Below the pieces are notes generated by a model, which ran no database searches, was not told the DNA's origin, and was given only the letters and a program-made list of their open reading frames with translations. A stretch of DNA of 33,153 nucleotides from Planctomycetota bacterium (lineage in GTDB: Bacteria; Planctomycetota; Phycisphaerae; Sedimentisphaerales; UBA12454): positions 1 to 33,153 of the forward strand of contig JAHJUV010000083.1 in NCBI GenBank assembly GCA_018828825.1, written 5' to 3'. Both the position numbers and the translations under genes were made by a program. Shown in pieces: positions 15,820-22,748 of this stretch (position 1 is its first letter; the number at the start of each line of letters is the position of its first letter).

Positions 15820-16491
15820 TTATGGAAATTTCGCATTACTTGGCGGAAGTGACAGAACACCAAGGTAGTTACGAAAATCAGCCATTTGACTAAAAATAAC
15901 TTTCATCTTATCAAAATCAAGATTCACAGGATCGCCAGGCTTAAACCAAGTGAGCGATTTCATCTTGTCAAATTTAGGTGTTGCTATCCCCTTGTGGTGC
16001 AGAATAGCTTGTCTTAACTGCCCCATATCTCCCCAAAAATCGATAGAAACATATTTTCTTAATATCACATCTTCTTGTTCTTTTGTACGCACTTTAGAAT
16101 CCAATACTCCAAGGGCAACCCCAACTTCTTTACGAAGATAGGTTTCCCAATAGGTATAGGCTTGAACAACACATAAGCGTCCCATTAAAATATAGTTTGT
16201 TCCATTATGTGCTGTTCTCTTTTTGACTTCCCCCTGTTTCATGAGTGGCGACGTAGATTCTACATTAAACTCTTCACCACAAAGTTGTTTGTAATAAGTA
16301 AAACACATGTCTTGAAATTCATCACTTGCTTCTTCGCACTCTCCAAGAATAGACTTAATTTGATTTTGCTGATCTAATAGGCGTTGGTGCAGTATATTGA
16401 AACCTATAACGCTATCTAAATAAAGAGTGTGAAGGGAAACGATGAATTCGCCAAATTCCTCAGATAGCTCTAAAAATCGGTTATAGTTCAT
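15820..16491 (-). CDS. HEPN-like domain protein, accessory
   Basis: A 223-residue, mainly helical protein. The first 70 residues look like a long helical pair (FLELSEEFGEFIVSL, ILHQRLLDQQNQIKSIL). The second part, VVQAYTYWETYLRKEV..(I)DFWGDMGQLRQAILHHKG, has the pattern of HEPN domains: an N-terminal helix with aromatic residues and the R-x4-H motif (R160, H165). HEPN proteins are often RNases in defence or toxin systems, but many are inactive. Codon usage is more A/T-rich than that of neighbours, there is no partner gene, and the gene lies between inverted repeats in the place where pheT would be expected. These are signs of acquisition. No Shine-Dalgarno is visible; the repeat runs up to the ATG. 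Confidence 0.65.
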   Translation of the reverse strand: MNYNRFLELSEEFGEFIVSLHTLYLDSVIGFNILHQRLLDQQNQIKSILGECEEASDEFQDMCFTYYKQLCGEEFNVESTSPLMKQGEVKKRTAHNGTNYILMGRLCVVQAYTYWETYLRKEVGVALGVLDSKVRTKEQEDVILRKYVSIDFWGDMGQLRQAILHHKGIATPKFDKMKSLTWFKPGDPVNLDFDKMKVIFSQMADFRNYLGVLSLPPSNAKFP

Positions 16492-16512
16492 TATTCGTGT
16501 TAATTCGTGGTT
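16492..16512 (-). repeat. Dispersed repeat R1, right copy (inverted)
   Basis: On the minus strand AAACCACGAATTAACACGAA, the inverted counterpart of 15741-15760 with two or three differences. It ends at the ATG of the HEPN-like gene. Confidence 0.65.
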
Positions 16513-16518
16513 TATTAT

Positions 16519-16549
16519 CTTTGTGCCTTTGTGTCTTGGTGGCTAAAAC
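16519..16549 (-). repeat. Dispersed repeat R2 (TTTTAGCCAC..CACAAAG type)
   Basis: On the minus strand TTTTAGCCACCAAGACACAA and then AGGCACAAAGA. Its first six bases contain the final Phe codon and TAG stop of pheS. Related sequences occur at 26161 and, in the CACAGAG version, at 31680-31740 and 32571-32605. Confidence 0.65.
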
Positions 16550-17532
16550 TGTTTAAGGAAGCGGATATCGTTTTCGAAAAACAGTCTGATATCGGTTATT
16601 CCGTATTTTCTCATTGCCAGCCGTTCGATTCCGAATCCGAATGCCCAGCCGGTGTATTTTTCGCTGTCTATGTTGACTGCGTTTAGGACATTGGGGTCGA
16701 CCATTCCGCAGCCGCCCACTTCGAGCCATTTTTTGGTCCCGTCGTCGGCGACAAACAGCAGGTCAACTTCCGCGCTTGGCTCGGTAAACGGGAAAAAGCT
16801 CGGCCGCAATCGCCATTTTACATCTTTGCCGAAAAAGACGGATATGAACTGTGCAATAGTGCTTTTCATATCGACCATTGAAACGCCTTCATCTACTACC
16901 AGCGCTTCGAGTTGATGGAACATAAACATATGCGTCGCATCGACGGTGTCAGGCCGGTAAACTCTGCCCGGCGCAACTACCCTTATCGGCGGCTTCTGCT
17001 TTTCCATAGTGCGGATTTGTATCGTCGAGGTCTGGCTTCTCAAAAGCCTGTTTGCATCTATGCAAAAATTATCCGATGGGTCTCTGGCAGGATGGCCTTG
17101 TGGGATATTGAGCGCGACGAAATTATGCCATTCGTCTTCTACTTCCGGACCGTATGCTATGGCAAAACCCATTCTGCCGAATATTTCGAGTAACTCATTT
17201 ACGGTTTGTGTTATTATGTGGGCCCTGCCCTGCTGGAAATCGACTCCCGGCAGAGTAACATCGACCATAGGCCCTTTTTGTACTGATGTGCCCTGAAGTG
17301 AATTTTTGAGATGTTCGAATGCGGCTGTAACTTCCTGCTTGATTTTGTTGGCCAGTGCGCCCGCTTGTTTTCTATGCCGCGGCGAAGCCTGTCCAATCTG
17401 GCTGAGCATTTGGGTTATCGTCCCTTTTCGGGACAGGAAACGGATGCGGAATTCCTCGAGCTCTGCGGGGCTGGTTACCTTTTTGAGCGTTTCGAGAGCG
17501 TCCTTACCGATTTGTTTGAACTTCTCAAGCAC
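16543..17532 (-). CDS. pheS: Phenylalanyl-tRNA synthetase alpha subunit
   Basis: The catalytic subunit of the alpha2-beta2 enzyme, 329 residues from GTG 17532. Motifs: FLSRKGTITQML in the N-terminal coiled coil, GRMGFAIAYGPEVEDEWHNF, the motif 2 region RVYRPDTVDATHMFMFHQLEALVVDEG, and motif 3 GWAFGFGIERLAMRKYGI. Upstream TTG at 17553 is an alternative start; I favour GTG because it leaves an 8-base overlap with rplT. The stop is provided by a dispersed repeat. The partner pheT, normally next, is not in this window. Confidence 0.94.
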   Translation of the reverse strand: MLEKFKQIGKDALETLKKVTSPAELEEFRIRFLSRKGTITQMLSQIGQASPRHRKQAGALANKIKQEVTAAFEHLKNSLQGTSVQKGPMVDVTLPGVDFQQGRAHIITQTVNELLEIFGRMGFAIAYGPEVEDEWHNFVALNIPQGHPARDPSDNFCIDANRLLRSQTSTIQIRTMEKQKPPIRVVAPGRVYRPDTVDATHMFMFHQLEALVVDEGVSMVDMKSTIAQFISVFFGKDVKWRLRPSFFPFTEPSAEVDLLFVADDGTKKWLEVGGCGMVDPNVLNAVNIDSEKYTGWAFGFGIERLAMRKYGITDIRLFFENDIRFLKQF

Positions 17533-17881
17533 AAGCCGTTCGTGCCTTTTCAACTATGGCATCGAATGCTGCCGGATCAAAAATGGCAATTTCACTTAGC
17601 ATTTTTCTATTAATACCGATGGAAGCCTTTTTACAACCGTTGATAAATTCGCCATATCGAATCTTCCGCATCTTGCATGCTGCGTTCAATCGTATAATCC
17701 ATAAGCTTCTGAATTGTCTTTTCTTCAGTTTGCGGCCGACTCTTGCAAAAACTTCCGACCTTACCGCCTGTTCCTTGGCAAGTCTGTAAGTCCTGCCAGC
17801 AGCGCCTCGGTGGCCTTTGACTCTTTTGAGAACTCTTTTTCTTGCTTTACGGGTCGCTGAACCTTTTCGTACTTGTGGCAT
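17525..17881 (-). CDS. rplT: 50S ribosomal protein L20
   Basis: 118 residues with the invariant N-terminus (M)PQVRKGSATRKARKRVLKRVKGHRGA and the core LWIIRLNAACKMRKIRYGEFINGCKKA. Length and sequence are normal. It lies 12 bases after rpmI and overlaps pheS. L20 represses its own operon in several bacteria by binding the leader of rpmI; I could not identify that structure with confidence here. Confidence 0.97.
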   Translation of the reverse strand: MPQVRKGSATRKARKRVLKRVKGHRGAAGRTYRLAKEQAVRSEVFARVGRKLKKRQFRSLWIIRLNAACKMRKIRYGEFINGCKKASIGINRKMLSEIAIFDPAAFDAIVEKARTACA

Positions 17882-17893
17882 GTCAGCCTTCCT

Positions 17894-18091
17894 TTAACTT
17901 TTATTAAGCATTTCCTTCATACATTTTGCATATACGTCGGCAATGACAATTGATTTGCGCAGTTGGCGGCGTCTTTTGGGCGATTTCCCGCTCATCAAAT
18001 GCCCGGTAAAGCTCTTGTGAGCCTTTACTTTGCCGCTCGCCGTTACTTTTACTCGCTTCTTTAAGCCCTTATGTGTCTTTTTCTTAGGCAT
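17894..18091 (-). CDS. rpmI: 50S ribosomal protein L35
   Basis: 65 residues from ATG 18091, beginning MPKKKTHKGLKKRVKVTASG with HLMSGKSPKRRRQLRK in the centre, typical of L35. GAGG about 8 bases upstream marks this start; the frame continues upstream to a GTG that would add five residues not found in the family. It lies between infC and rplT in the classic order. Confidence 0.96.
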   Translation of the reverse strand: MPKKKTHKGLKKRVKVTASGKVKAHKSFTGHLMSGKSPKRRRQLRKSIVIADVYAKCMKEMLNKS

Positions 18092-18206
18092 ATTTCTAAA
18101 CCTCACAACTCTTGTTTATAAAAATAAAGATTGGCATATTAGCAACCTTTCGCTTCAAGGTCAACCATTTACTTTTGTTTTCTTCGGTCCTGTCCGGCAG
18201 TTTCGG

Positions 18207-18716
18207 CTACTTAGGCAGCATCAGCACGGTCATTCTTTTGCCATGCATTACCGCCGGATGCTCAACCTTGGCCACATCTTCGAGCTGTTCGATAACATTG
18301 TTCAGCAGTTTCTGACCGAGGTCCTGGTGCATCATTTCGCGCCCCCTGAACATCATCGTAAACTGGACGCGATGGCCCTTCTTAAAAAATTCACGGGCAT
18401 GATTTAGTTTCGTCTCGCAATCGTGCGGGTCTATTTTCGGCCGCAGCCGAATTTCCTTTAAAGTAACCGTATGCTGCTTTTTCAGATTCTGTTTTTCTTT
18501 CCTTTTCAGTTCATACAGGTATTTGCCGAAATCCATTATCCGGCATACCGATGGATTACCTTTCGGAGCAATTTCCACCAAATCCAAATCAGCTTCTCTT
18601 GCCTGGGCAAGTGCCTGCTCAAGACTCACAACTCCGATTTGACTGTTGTCGGCTCCTATTAAACGAACCGGATTTGCGTTGATATTTCCGTTGATTCTCA
18701 GTCTTATCTTTCCGAT
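18207..18716 (-). CDS. infC: Translation initiation factor IF-3, AUC start
   Basis: IF-3 of 169 residues, which keeps ribosomal subunits apart and proofreads the start codon. The N-domain begins ..RINGNINANPVRLIGADN and contains SLEQALAQAREADLDLVEIAP; the linker is DFGKYLYELKRKEKQ; the C-domain has KEIRLRPKIDPHDCETK and FTMMFRGREM. No ATG, GTG or TTG lies at the right place; the first is GTG 18629, inside the domain. AAGGA (18728-18724) stands 7 bases before ATC at 18716, so AUC is the predicted start. Non-AUG starts of infC are known from E. coli (AUU) and give feedback control because IF-3 discriminates against them. Confidence 0.93.
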   Translation of the reverse strand: MGKIRLRINGNINANPVRLIGADNSQIGVVSLEQALAQAREADLDLVEIAPKGNPSVCRIMDFGKYLYELKRKEKQNLKKQHTVTLKEIRLRPKIDPHDCETKLNHAREFFKKGHRVQFTMMFRGREMMHQDLGQKLLNNVIEQLEDVAKVEHPAVMHGKRMTVLMLPK

Positions 18717-18723
18717 AACTGGT

Positions 18724-18728
18724 TCCTT
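18724..18728 (-). promoter_or_regulatory. Shine-Dalgarno that sets the infC AUC start
   Basis: Minus strand AAGGA, 7 bases before ATC at 18716-18714, in the 39-base gap after thrS. An ATA four codons... nine bases further in is the only other rare-start candidate with weaker spacing. Confidence 0.65.
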
Positions 18729-18755
18729 TCAATCTCTCTGATTTTCATACGTTAT

Positions 18756-20672
18756 TTATATAACCAAATCCTGTGTTTTAGACTCGATTTTCTCTTTCGC
18801 AGCGGCAATAAACTGCCCTGTTTCAAGACTATTGCTTTCCTTACTTCCGCGAATCCTGACACTTACGCTTTGGGTTTCTGCTTCTTTGGGGCCGACGACG
18901 AGCATATAAGGTATTCTTTCATTATGCGCCCGGACGATTTTTGCGCCGATTTTTTCGTTCGATACATCAATGTCGCATCTGAATCCCTCGGCCTTAAGCA
19001 TCCGGTGCAATTTCTGTGCGTAATCGTTTGTCTTTTCGCTGATGGTTAATACCCTCATCTGTTCCGGTGCCAGCCACAGCGGGAAATTACCGCCGTAATG
19101 CTCAATCAGGATGCCTATAAATCGCTCGAACGACCCTAAAATCGCCCGGTGAATCATAACTGGCGTCTTTTCGGTATTATCCTTATCGGTATAAACCAGC
19201 CCGAATCTTTGCGGCATCGAAAAATCAAGCTGTATCGTACCGAGCTGCCAGGTTCTCTTCAAACAGTCGGAAATGTGAAAATCAATCTTCGGCCCGTAAA
19301 ACGCCCCATCGCCTTCGTTTATCTGGTATTCGATTTTTTTAGTTTCGAGTGCATTTTTCAGCGCTGTCGTCGAAACATCCCATATTTCATCCGAGCCGAT
19401 ATGCTTTTCAGGCTTAGTCGAAAGCTCAATATGTATATCATTGAATCCGAAAGCGGAATAAATCTCAAAAACAAGATTTATTACGTTCACGATTTCCCCT
19501 TCGATTTGGTCCGGCACACAGAAAATATGCGCATCGTCCTGTGTGAATTGTCTTACTCTAACAAGTCCGTGCATTACGCCGCTTGCTTCGTGGCGATGTA
19601 CAAGCCCAAGCTCAGCCACCCGCATAGGAAATTCCCTGTACGAATGCTTCTTGTTTCTGTAAACCAGGCACCCGCCCGGACAGTTCATCGGCTTTATCGC
19701 ATATTCGACCTCATCGACGGTCGTAAAATACATATTTTCTTTGTAGTTTTCCCAGTGTCCGCTGAGCTTCCAAAGCTCCTGGTTGAGGATAATCGGCGTT
19801 TTGATTTCCTGGTAATCGTACTTGTTATGAATGCTCCGCCAGAAATCAGTTATCTGGTTCCAGATGACCATTCCCTTCGGATGGAAAAACGCGAATCCCG
19901 GCCCTTCTTCGTGAAAGCTGAACAAATCAAGCTGTTTGCCGATTACACGATGGTCGCGTTTCTTCGCCTCTTCGAGCATATGCAGATATTCTTCGAGTTC
20001 CTTTTTGTTCCGCCACGCCGTGCCGTAAATCCGCTGAAGCATTTTCTGCGTCGGGTCTCCGTGCCAGTAGGCCCCGGCCACCGACATAACCTTAAAGCTG
20101 CCGACTCTGTCCGTACTTGGAATGTGCGGCCCTCTGCACAAATCCTCGAAACCCTGGCCGTGCGAATAAAAGCTTATCGTATCGCCCTGTGCCCGGCTGA
20201 TATTGTCGATTTTATACTTATTGCCCGCGACGTGTTTTATCGCCTCTTCCCTGCTCAGTTCTCTTCTGATAAACGGCAGTTTTTTCTCGGCGATTTCAGT
20301 CATTTTCTTTTCTATTTTCTCAAAATCTTCAGGCCTTATCGGCTCGTCAAGGTCGATATCGTAATAAAAGCCGTCCTCGACCGTCGGCCCATAAACAAGC
20401 TGGGCCTTGGGCCAGATACTGCAAATCGCCTCTGCCATAATGTGGGCGCAGCTATGCCGGATTATCTCCAGCCCTTCCGGACTGTTCGCGGTAATAATTG
20501 CAAGGGATATGTCTGTTTTTACGGGTGTGTTCAAATCGACGGCTTGGCTGTTTATTTTGCCCGCTACCGCATCGCGTGCGAGCCTGGCTCCTATTTTTTC
20601 CGCCACCTGACCTATCGTCAGGCCGTCTTGAATCTCCAATACTTTGCCGTCAGGCAATGTTACTTTCGACAT
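18756..20672 (-). CDS. thrS: Threonyl-tRNA synthetase
   Basis: A full-length 638-residue class II synthetase. Domain order: TGS domain (KVTLPDGKVLEIQDG..), editing domain with the metal-binding motif HSCAHIMAEAI (HxxxH, about residues 73-77) and the later GPHIPSTD, then the catalytic core with MNCPGGCLVYRNKKHSYREFPMRVAELG, motif 2 around VRVRQFTQDDAHIFC, motif 3 IHRAILGSFERFIGILIEHYGG, and an anticodon-binding C-terminus. It is the first gene of the thrS-infC-rpmI-rplT-pheS operon. The region before the ATG has only a weak ribosome binding site, and TTGACA at 20770-20765 (minus) without a clear -10 box. Confidence 0.96.
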   Translation of the reverse strand: MSKVTLPDGKVLEIQDGLTIGQVAEKIGARLARDAVAGKINSQAVDLNTPVKTDISLAIITANSPEGLEIIRHSCAHIMAEAICSIWPKAQLVYGPTVEDGFYYDIDLDEPIRPEDFEKIEKKMTEIAEKKLPFIRRELSREEAIKHVAGNKYKIDNISRAQGDTISFYSHGQGFEDLCRGPHIPSTDRVGSFKVMSVAGAYWHGDPTQKMLQRIYGTAWRNKKELEEYLHMLEEAKKRDHRVIGKQLDLFSFHEEGPGFAFFHPKGMVIWNQITDFWRSIHNKYDYQEIKTPIILNQELWKLSGHWENYKENMYFTTVDEVEYAIKPMNCPGGCLVYRNKKHSYREFPMRVAELGLVHRHEASGVMHGLVRVRQFTQDDAHIFCVPDQIEGEIVNVINLVFEIYSAFGFNDIHIELSTKPEKHIGSDEIWDVSTTALKNALETKKIEYQINEGDGAFYGPKIDFHISDCLKRTWQLGTIQLDFSMPQRFGLVYTDKDNTEKTPVMIHRAILGSFERFIGILIEHYGGNFPLWLAPEQMRVLTISEKTNDYAQKLHRMLKAEGFRCDIDVSNEKIGAKIVRAHNERIPYMLVVGPKEAETQSVSVRIRGSKESNSLETGQFIAAAKEKIESKTQDLVI

Positions 20673-20790
20673 TGATTATATTCCGGCCTTAAACCTCAAA
20701 ATTAATATATCTGTAAACCATTAACTGTAAACTGTTAATAATCTTAACGATTCACCAAAAATTGTCAACTAATTACAACTAAAAGATTTA

Positions 20791-20813
20791 GTCAAAAAAC
20801 CGGCTACCGGTTT
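20791..20813 (-). terminator. Possible intrinsic terminator, minus strand
   Basis: On the minus strand AAACCGG-TAG-CCGGTTT (20813-20797) followed by further T (TTTTTT in all). The stem is 7 bp with a 3-base loop. It precedes thrS and would stop minus-strand transcription entering from the tRNA-Val/FHA side. Confidence 0.4.
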
Positions 20814-20860
20814 GCAATCCACCATATAAAAAGAAAATCTTGTCCAGATTATATAAAAAC

Positions 20861-20889
20861 TTGCAAAAGCGTAATTGCGGTGTTATAAT
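20861..20889 (+). promoter_or_regulatory. Promoter of the FHA gene
   Basis: TTGCAA (20861-20866), 17-base spacer, perfect TATAAT (20884-20889). Predicted start near 20896, giving a 38-base leader. Confidence 0.65.
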
Positions 20890-20900
20890 ATAGTTAGTAG

Positions 20901-20930
20901 TGCTCCGTTACTGCAGCCTGAAAGGGAGCA
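20901..20930 (+). promoter_or_regulatory. Hairpin covering the FHA ribosome binding site
   Basis: TGCTCC (20901-20906) can pair with GGAGCA (20925-20930), which contains the Shine-Dalgarno GGGAG before ATG 20934. A 6-bp stem with an 18-base loop could limit translation. The pairing may be fortuitous. Confidence 0.3.
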
Positions 20931-20933
20931 TAT

Positions 20934-21336
20934 ATGGATATTTCGTTAATACTGTTAAAAAAAGACGGTACGAAAAAGGTGTTTCCAGTCCACAGCAAGG
21001 CCGTGGTTCTCGGTCGGCGGGAGGATTGCGACTTGTGTATTCCCCTGCACGTAGTTTCCCGTAAGGCATTGTCAGCTTAGCCAGGAACTCAATTCTCTTA
21101 AAGTCCGCGACCTCAAATCGAGCAACGGCACTTACGTCAACGGCACCAAAGTCCAAGGCGAAGCCGATGCCAAAGCCGGCGACCACATTCAAATAGGGCC
21201 TTTGACATTTACGCTCCAGATTGACGGCCAACCTTCAGAAATATCTGCCGCCGATACCGCTATATTTCAGCTTTCGCCCGACATCTCACAGGCGAATCAG
21301 GATGAGCTGGACGGCAGCGGTACTTTTATTGGATAA
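20934..21336 (+). pseudogene. FHA-domain protein with a single-base frameshift
   Basis: From ATG 20934 the frame encodes a forkhead-associated domain start: MDISLILLKKDGTKKVFPV, VVLGRREDCDLCIPLHVVSRK, then stops at TAG 21078. One extra G at about 21065-21066 separates it from the continuation HCQLSQELNSLKVRDLKSSN and GTYVNGTKVQGEADAKAGDHI. Joined, the two halves give the standard FHA pattern GR..D.....SR.H...DL.S.NGT.VNG and a 133-residue product ending GTFIG at 21334-21336. FHA domains bind phosphothreonine peptides. Promoter and Shine-Dalgarno are intact, so the break is recent or is a sequencing error. No programmed-frameshift signal is evident. Confidence 0.8.
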
Positions 21337-21382
21337 CAAAACAAGCCCCTCTTTTTTATCCCCGCAGATACTCTGTATTGAT

Positions 21383-21456
21383 TGGGCGGTATAGGACTTG
21401 AACCTACGGCCTCCTGCATGTCGAGCAGGCGCTCTATCCAACTGAGCTAACCGCCC
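21383..21456 (-). tRNA. tRNA-Val (anticodon GAC)
   Basis: Minus-strand cloverleaf of 74 bases: acceptor GGGCGGT/ACCGCCC with A73, D arm GCTC..GAGC, anticodon stem CCTGC/GCAGG, loop TCGACAT with anticodon GAC, T arm GTAGG-TTCAAGT-CCTAT. CCA is not encoded. Position 33, almost always U, reads C here. Confidence 0.9.
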
Positions 21457-21502
21457 CGTTAATGTGGATTATCCCATTTCCAGAGAAATTATCAAGACTT
21501 TT

Positions 21503-22375
21503 CTAACTTCGCAATACTTTCAGGATTTGAGTATATTTCGGATTGATTTGCTCTTTTGGAGTCCAGACGGCCAATTGCAGGCTTTTTCTGCAGGGACAGT
21601 CGTCATCGCAAAGCATCTGTTTCGACTGCAGAACGGCCTTAATCAGCTCGATAGCGTTCTCTGTCGCGCTATTCAAATTGCCGATAATCTCAGCAAGCAG
21701 CATCTGAGCATCTGTTTTTTTCTTCGGCTCCTGCCAACAGTCATAATCGCTGATAAGGGCAACGAGCGCAAAGCACATCTGGGCCTCTCTTGCAAGTTTC
21801 GCTTCGGGCATAGCAGTCATTCCGATAAGCTGGACGCCCCATTTTCTGTGCATCAGGGATTCGCCCCGCGTCGAAAACTGCGGCCCTTCCATACAAACAT
21901 AAACGCCCCTTTTATGGACCTTTGTTTTTACCTTATCAGCGGCTTTTAAAAGTGTCTGCCTCAATCGGTCGCAGTATGGATGTGCCATTTCGCAGTGAAC
22001 CGCCGCAATATCGTCGAAGAATGTATTTTCTCTTTTAAAAGTCTTATCGATTGCCTGGTCAACTATCACGATGTCCCTCGGTTTTATATTCTGAGCCAGC
22101 GAGCCTACCGCACCGCTTGCGATTATCGATTTTACGCCTAATTTTTTCATCGCGTAAATATTCGCTGCATAAGGCACAACCGAAGGACTGTATCTATGCC
22201 CCCTGCCGTGCCTGTTTATAAACGCTACTTGCCTGCCGGCAAAAGTACCTGTCAGTATATTGTCGCTCGGCAAGCCGAAAGGTGTGTTAATCTTGACCTG
22301 GCGAACCTTGCCAAGCCTTTTTTCCAATACATCTCCAAGTCCCGACCCCCCTATTAAGCCTATAATCTCTGGCAT
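21503..22375 (-). CDS. mtnP: S-methyl-5'-thioadenosine phosphorylase (purine phosphorylase family)
   Basis: A 290-residue trimeric-type nucleoside phosphorylase that splits methylthioadenosine to adenine and methylthioribose-1-phosphate in methionine salvage. Motifs: IGLIGGSGLGD at the N-terminus, FINRHGRGHRYSPSVVPYAAN, SGAVGSLAQNIKPRD, the substrate loop CMEGPQFSTRGESLMHRKWG, and GMTAMPEAKLAREAQMCFALVALISDYDCW. The NMTAMPE-type region and the D in SDYD agree with 6-amino purine substrates. The last 40 residues, with CDDDCPC, extend beyond the usual end. AAAGGAA, about 6 bases upstream, supports ATG 22375. Confidence 0.92.
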   Translation of the reverse strand: MPEIIGLIGGSGLGDVLEKRLGKVRQVKINTPFGLPSDNILTGTFAGRQVAFINRHGRGHRYSPSVVPYAANIYAMKKLGVKSIIASGAVGSLAQNIKPRDIVIVDQAIDKTFKRENTFFDDIAAVHCEMAHPYCDRLRQTLLKAADKVKTKVHKRGVYVCMEGPQFSTRGESLMHRKWGVQLIGMTAMPEAKLAREAQMCFALVALISDYDCWQEPKKKTDAQMLLAEIIGNLNSATENAIELIKAVLQSKQMLCDDDCPCRKSLQLAVWTPKEQINPKYTQILKVLRS

Positions 22376-22465
22376 CGCTGTTTCCTTTAAAATTCTTCGC
22401 TATTTTATGCATAAACCCCCTGCAAAACAAGTCTTTACTATAAATCCAAATGGAATGGCTTGGTA

Positions 22466-22625
22466 TGTTTAGCCCCACCCCGGAGTTCACCCTCGTGAAA
22501 ACGGGGGGGTCGGGGTTTGTTTAGTTGTTGCCGCACAACGCAACAGAACCCCGACAGCTTGTCCGCCATAGTCCACGCCCTACATAGCAAGCAGTGCGAC
22601 GGAGGGTTAGCGACGGCGGATTATG
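22466..22625. repeat. GC-rich palindromic repeats upstream of mtnP
   Basis: The non-coding stretch 22376-22732 contains TGTTTAGCCCC (22466-22476, reverse of the GGGGCTAAACA tail seen at 26330), a GC-rich inverted segment (CCCCACCCCG.. with ..CGGGGGGGTCGGGG, to about 22515), and an imperfect palindrome bounded by TCCGCCATAG (about 22567) and GGCGGATTATGG (about 22614). These resemble the elements at 26161-26495. No gene is seen here. Confidence 0.5.
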
Positions 22626-22703
22626 GAGGGGGTTACTCTCGAACTCACAATAGCATTTTTGAGATACCCTGATTCCTTTCCGCCAGAGGCAGATAAAAAT
22701 CGA

Positions 22704-22748
22704 GGGGCTAAATATTATTGGAGATTGCTTCGCTACGCTCGCAATGAC
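22704..22748. repeat. Dispersed repeat R3 at the 3' end of the ahbD-like gene
   Basis: GGGGCTAAATA (22704-22714) followed by GAGATTGCTTCGCTACGCTC GCAATGAC (22721-22748), an imperfect palindrome. On the minus strand it encodes the last codons (SLRA) and the TAG stop of the fused heme gene. Similar 'TCATTGCGAG..GAAGCAATCTC' repeats are, from memory, common in environmental bacterial genomes. Confidence 0.55.

Noticed and set aside
19149..20675. 508-codon plus-strand frame opposite thrS
   Set aside because: It is fully antisense to an intact synthetase and has no recognisable domain; it is a codon-bias shadow.
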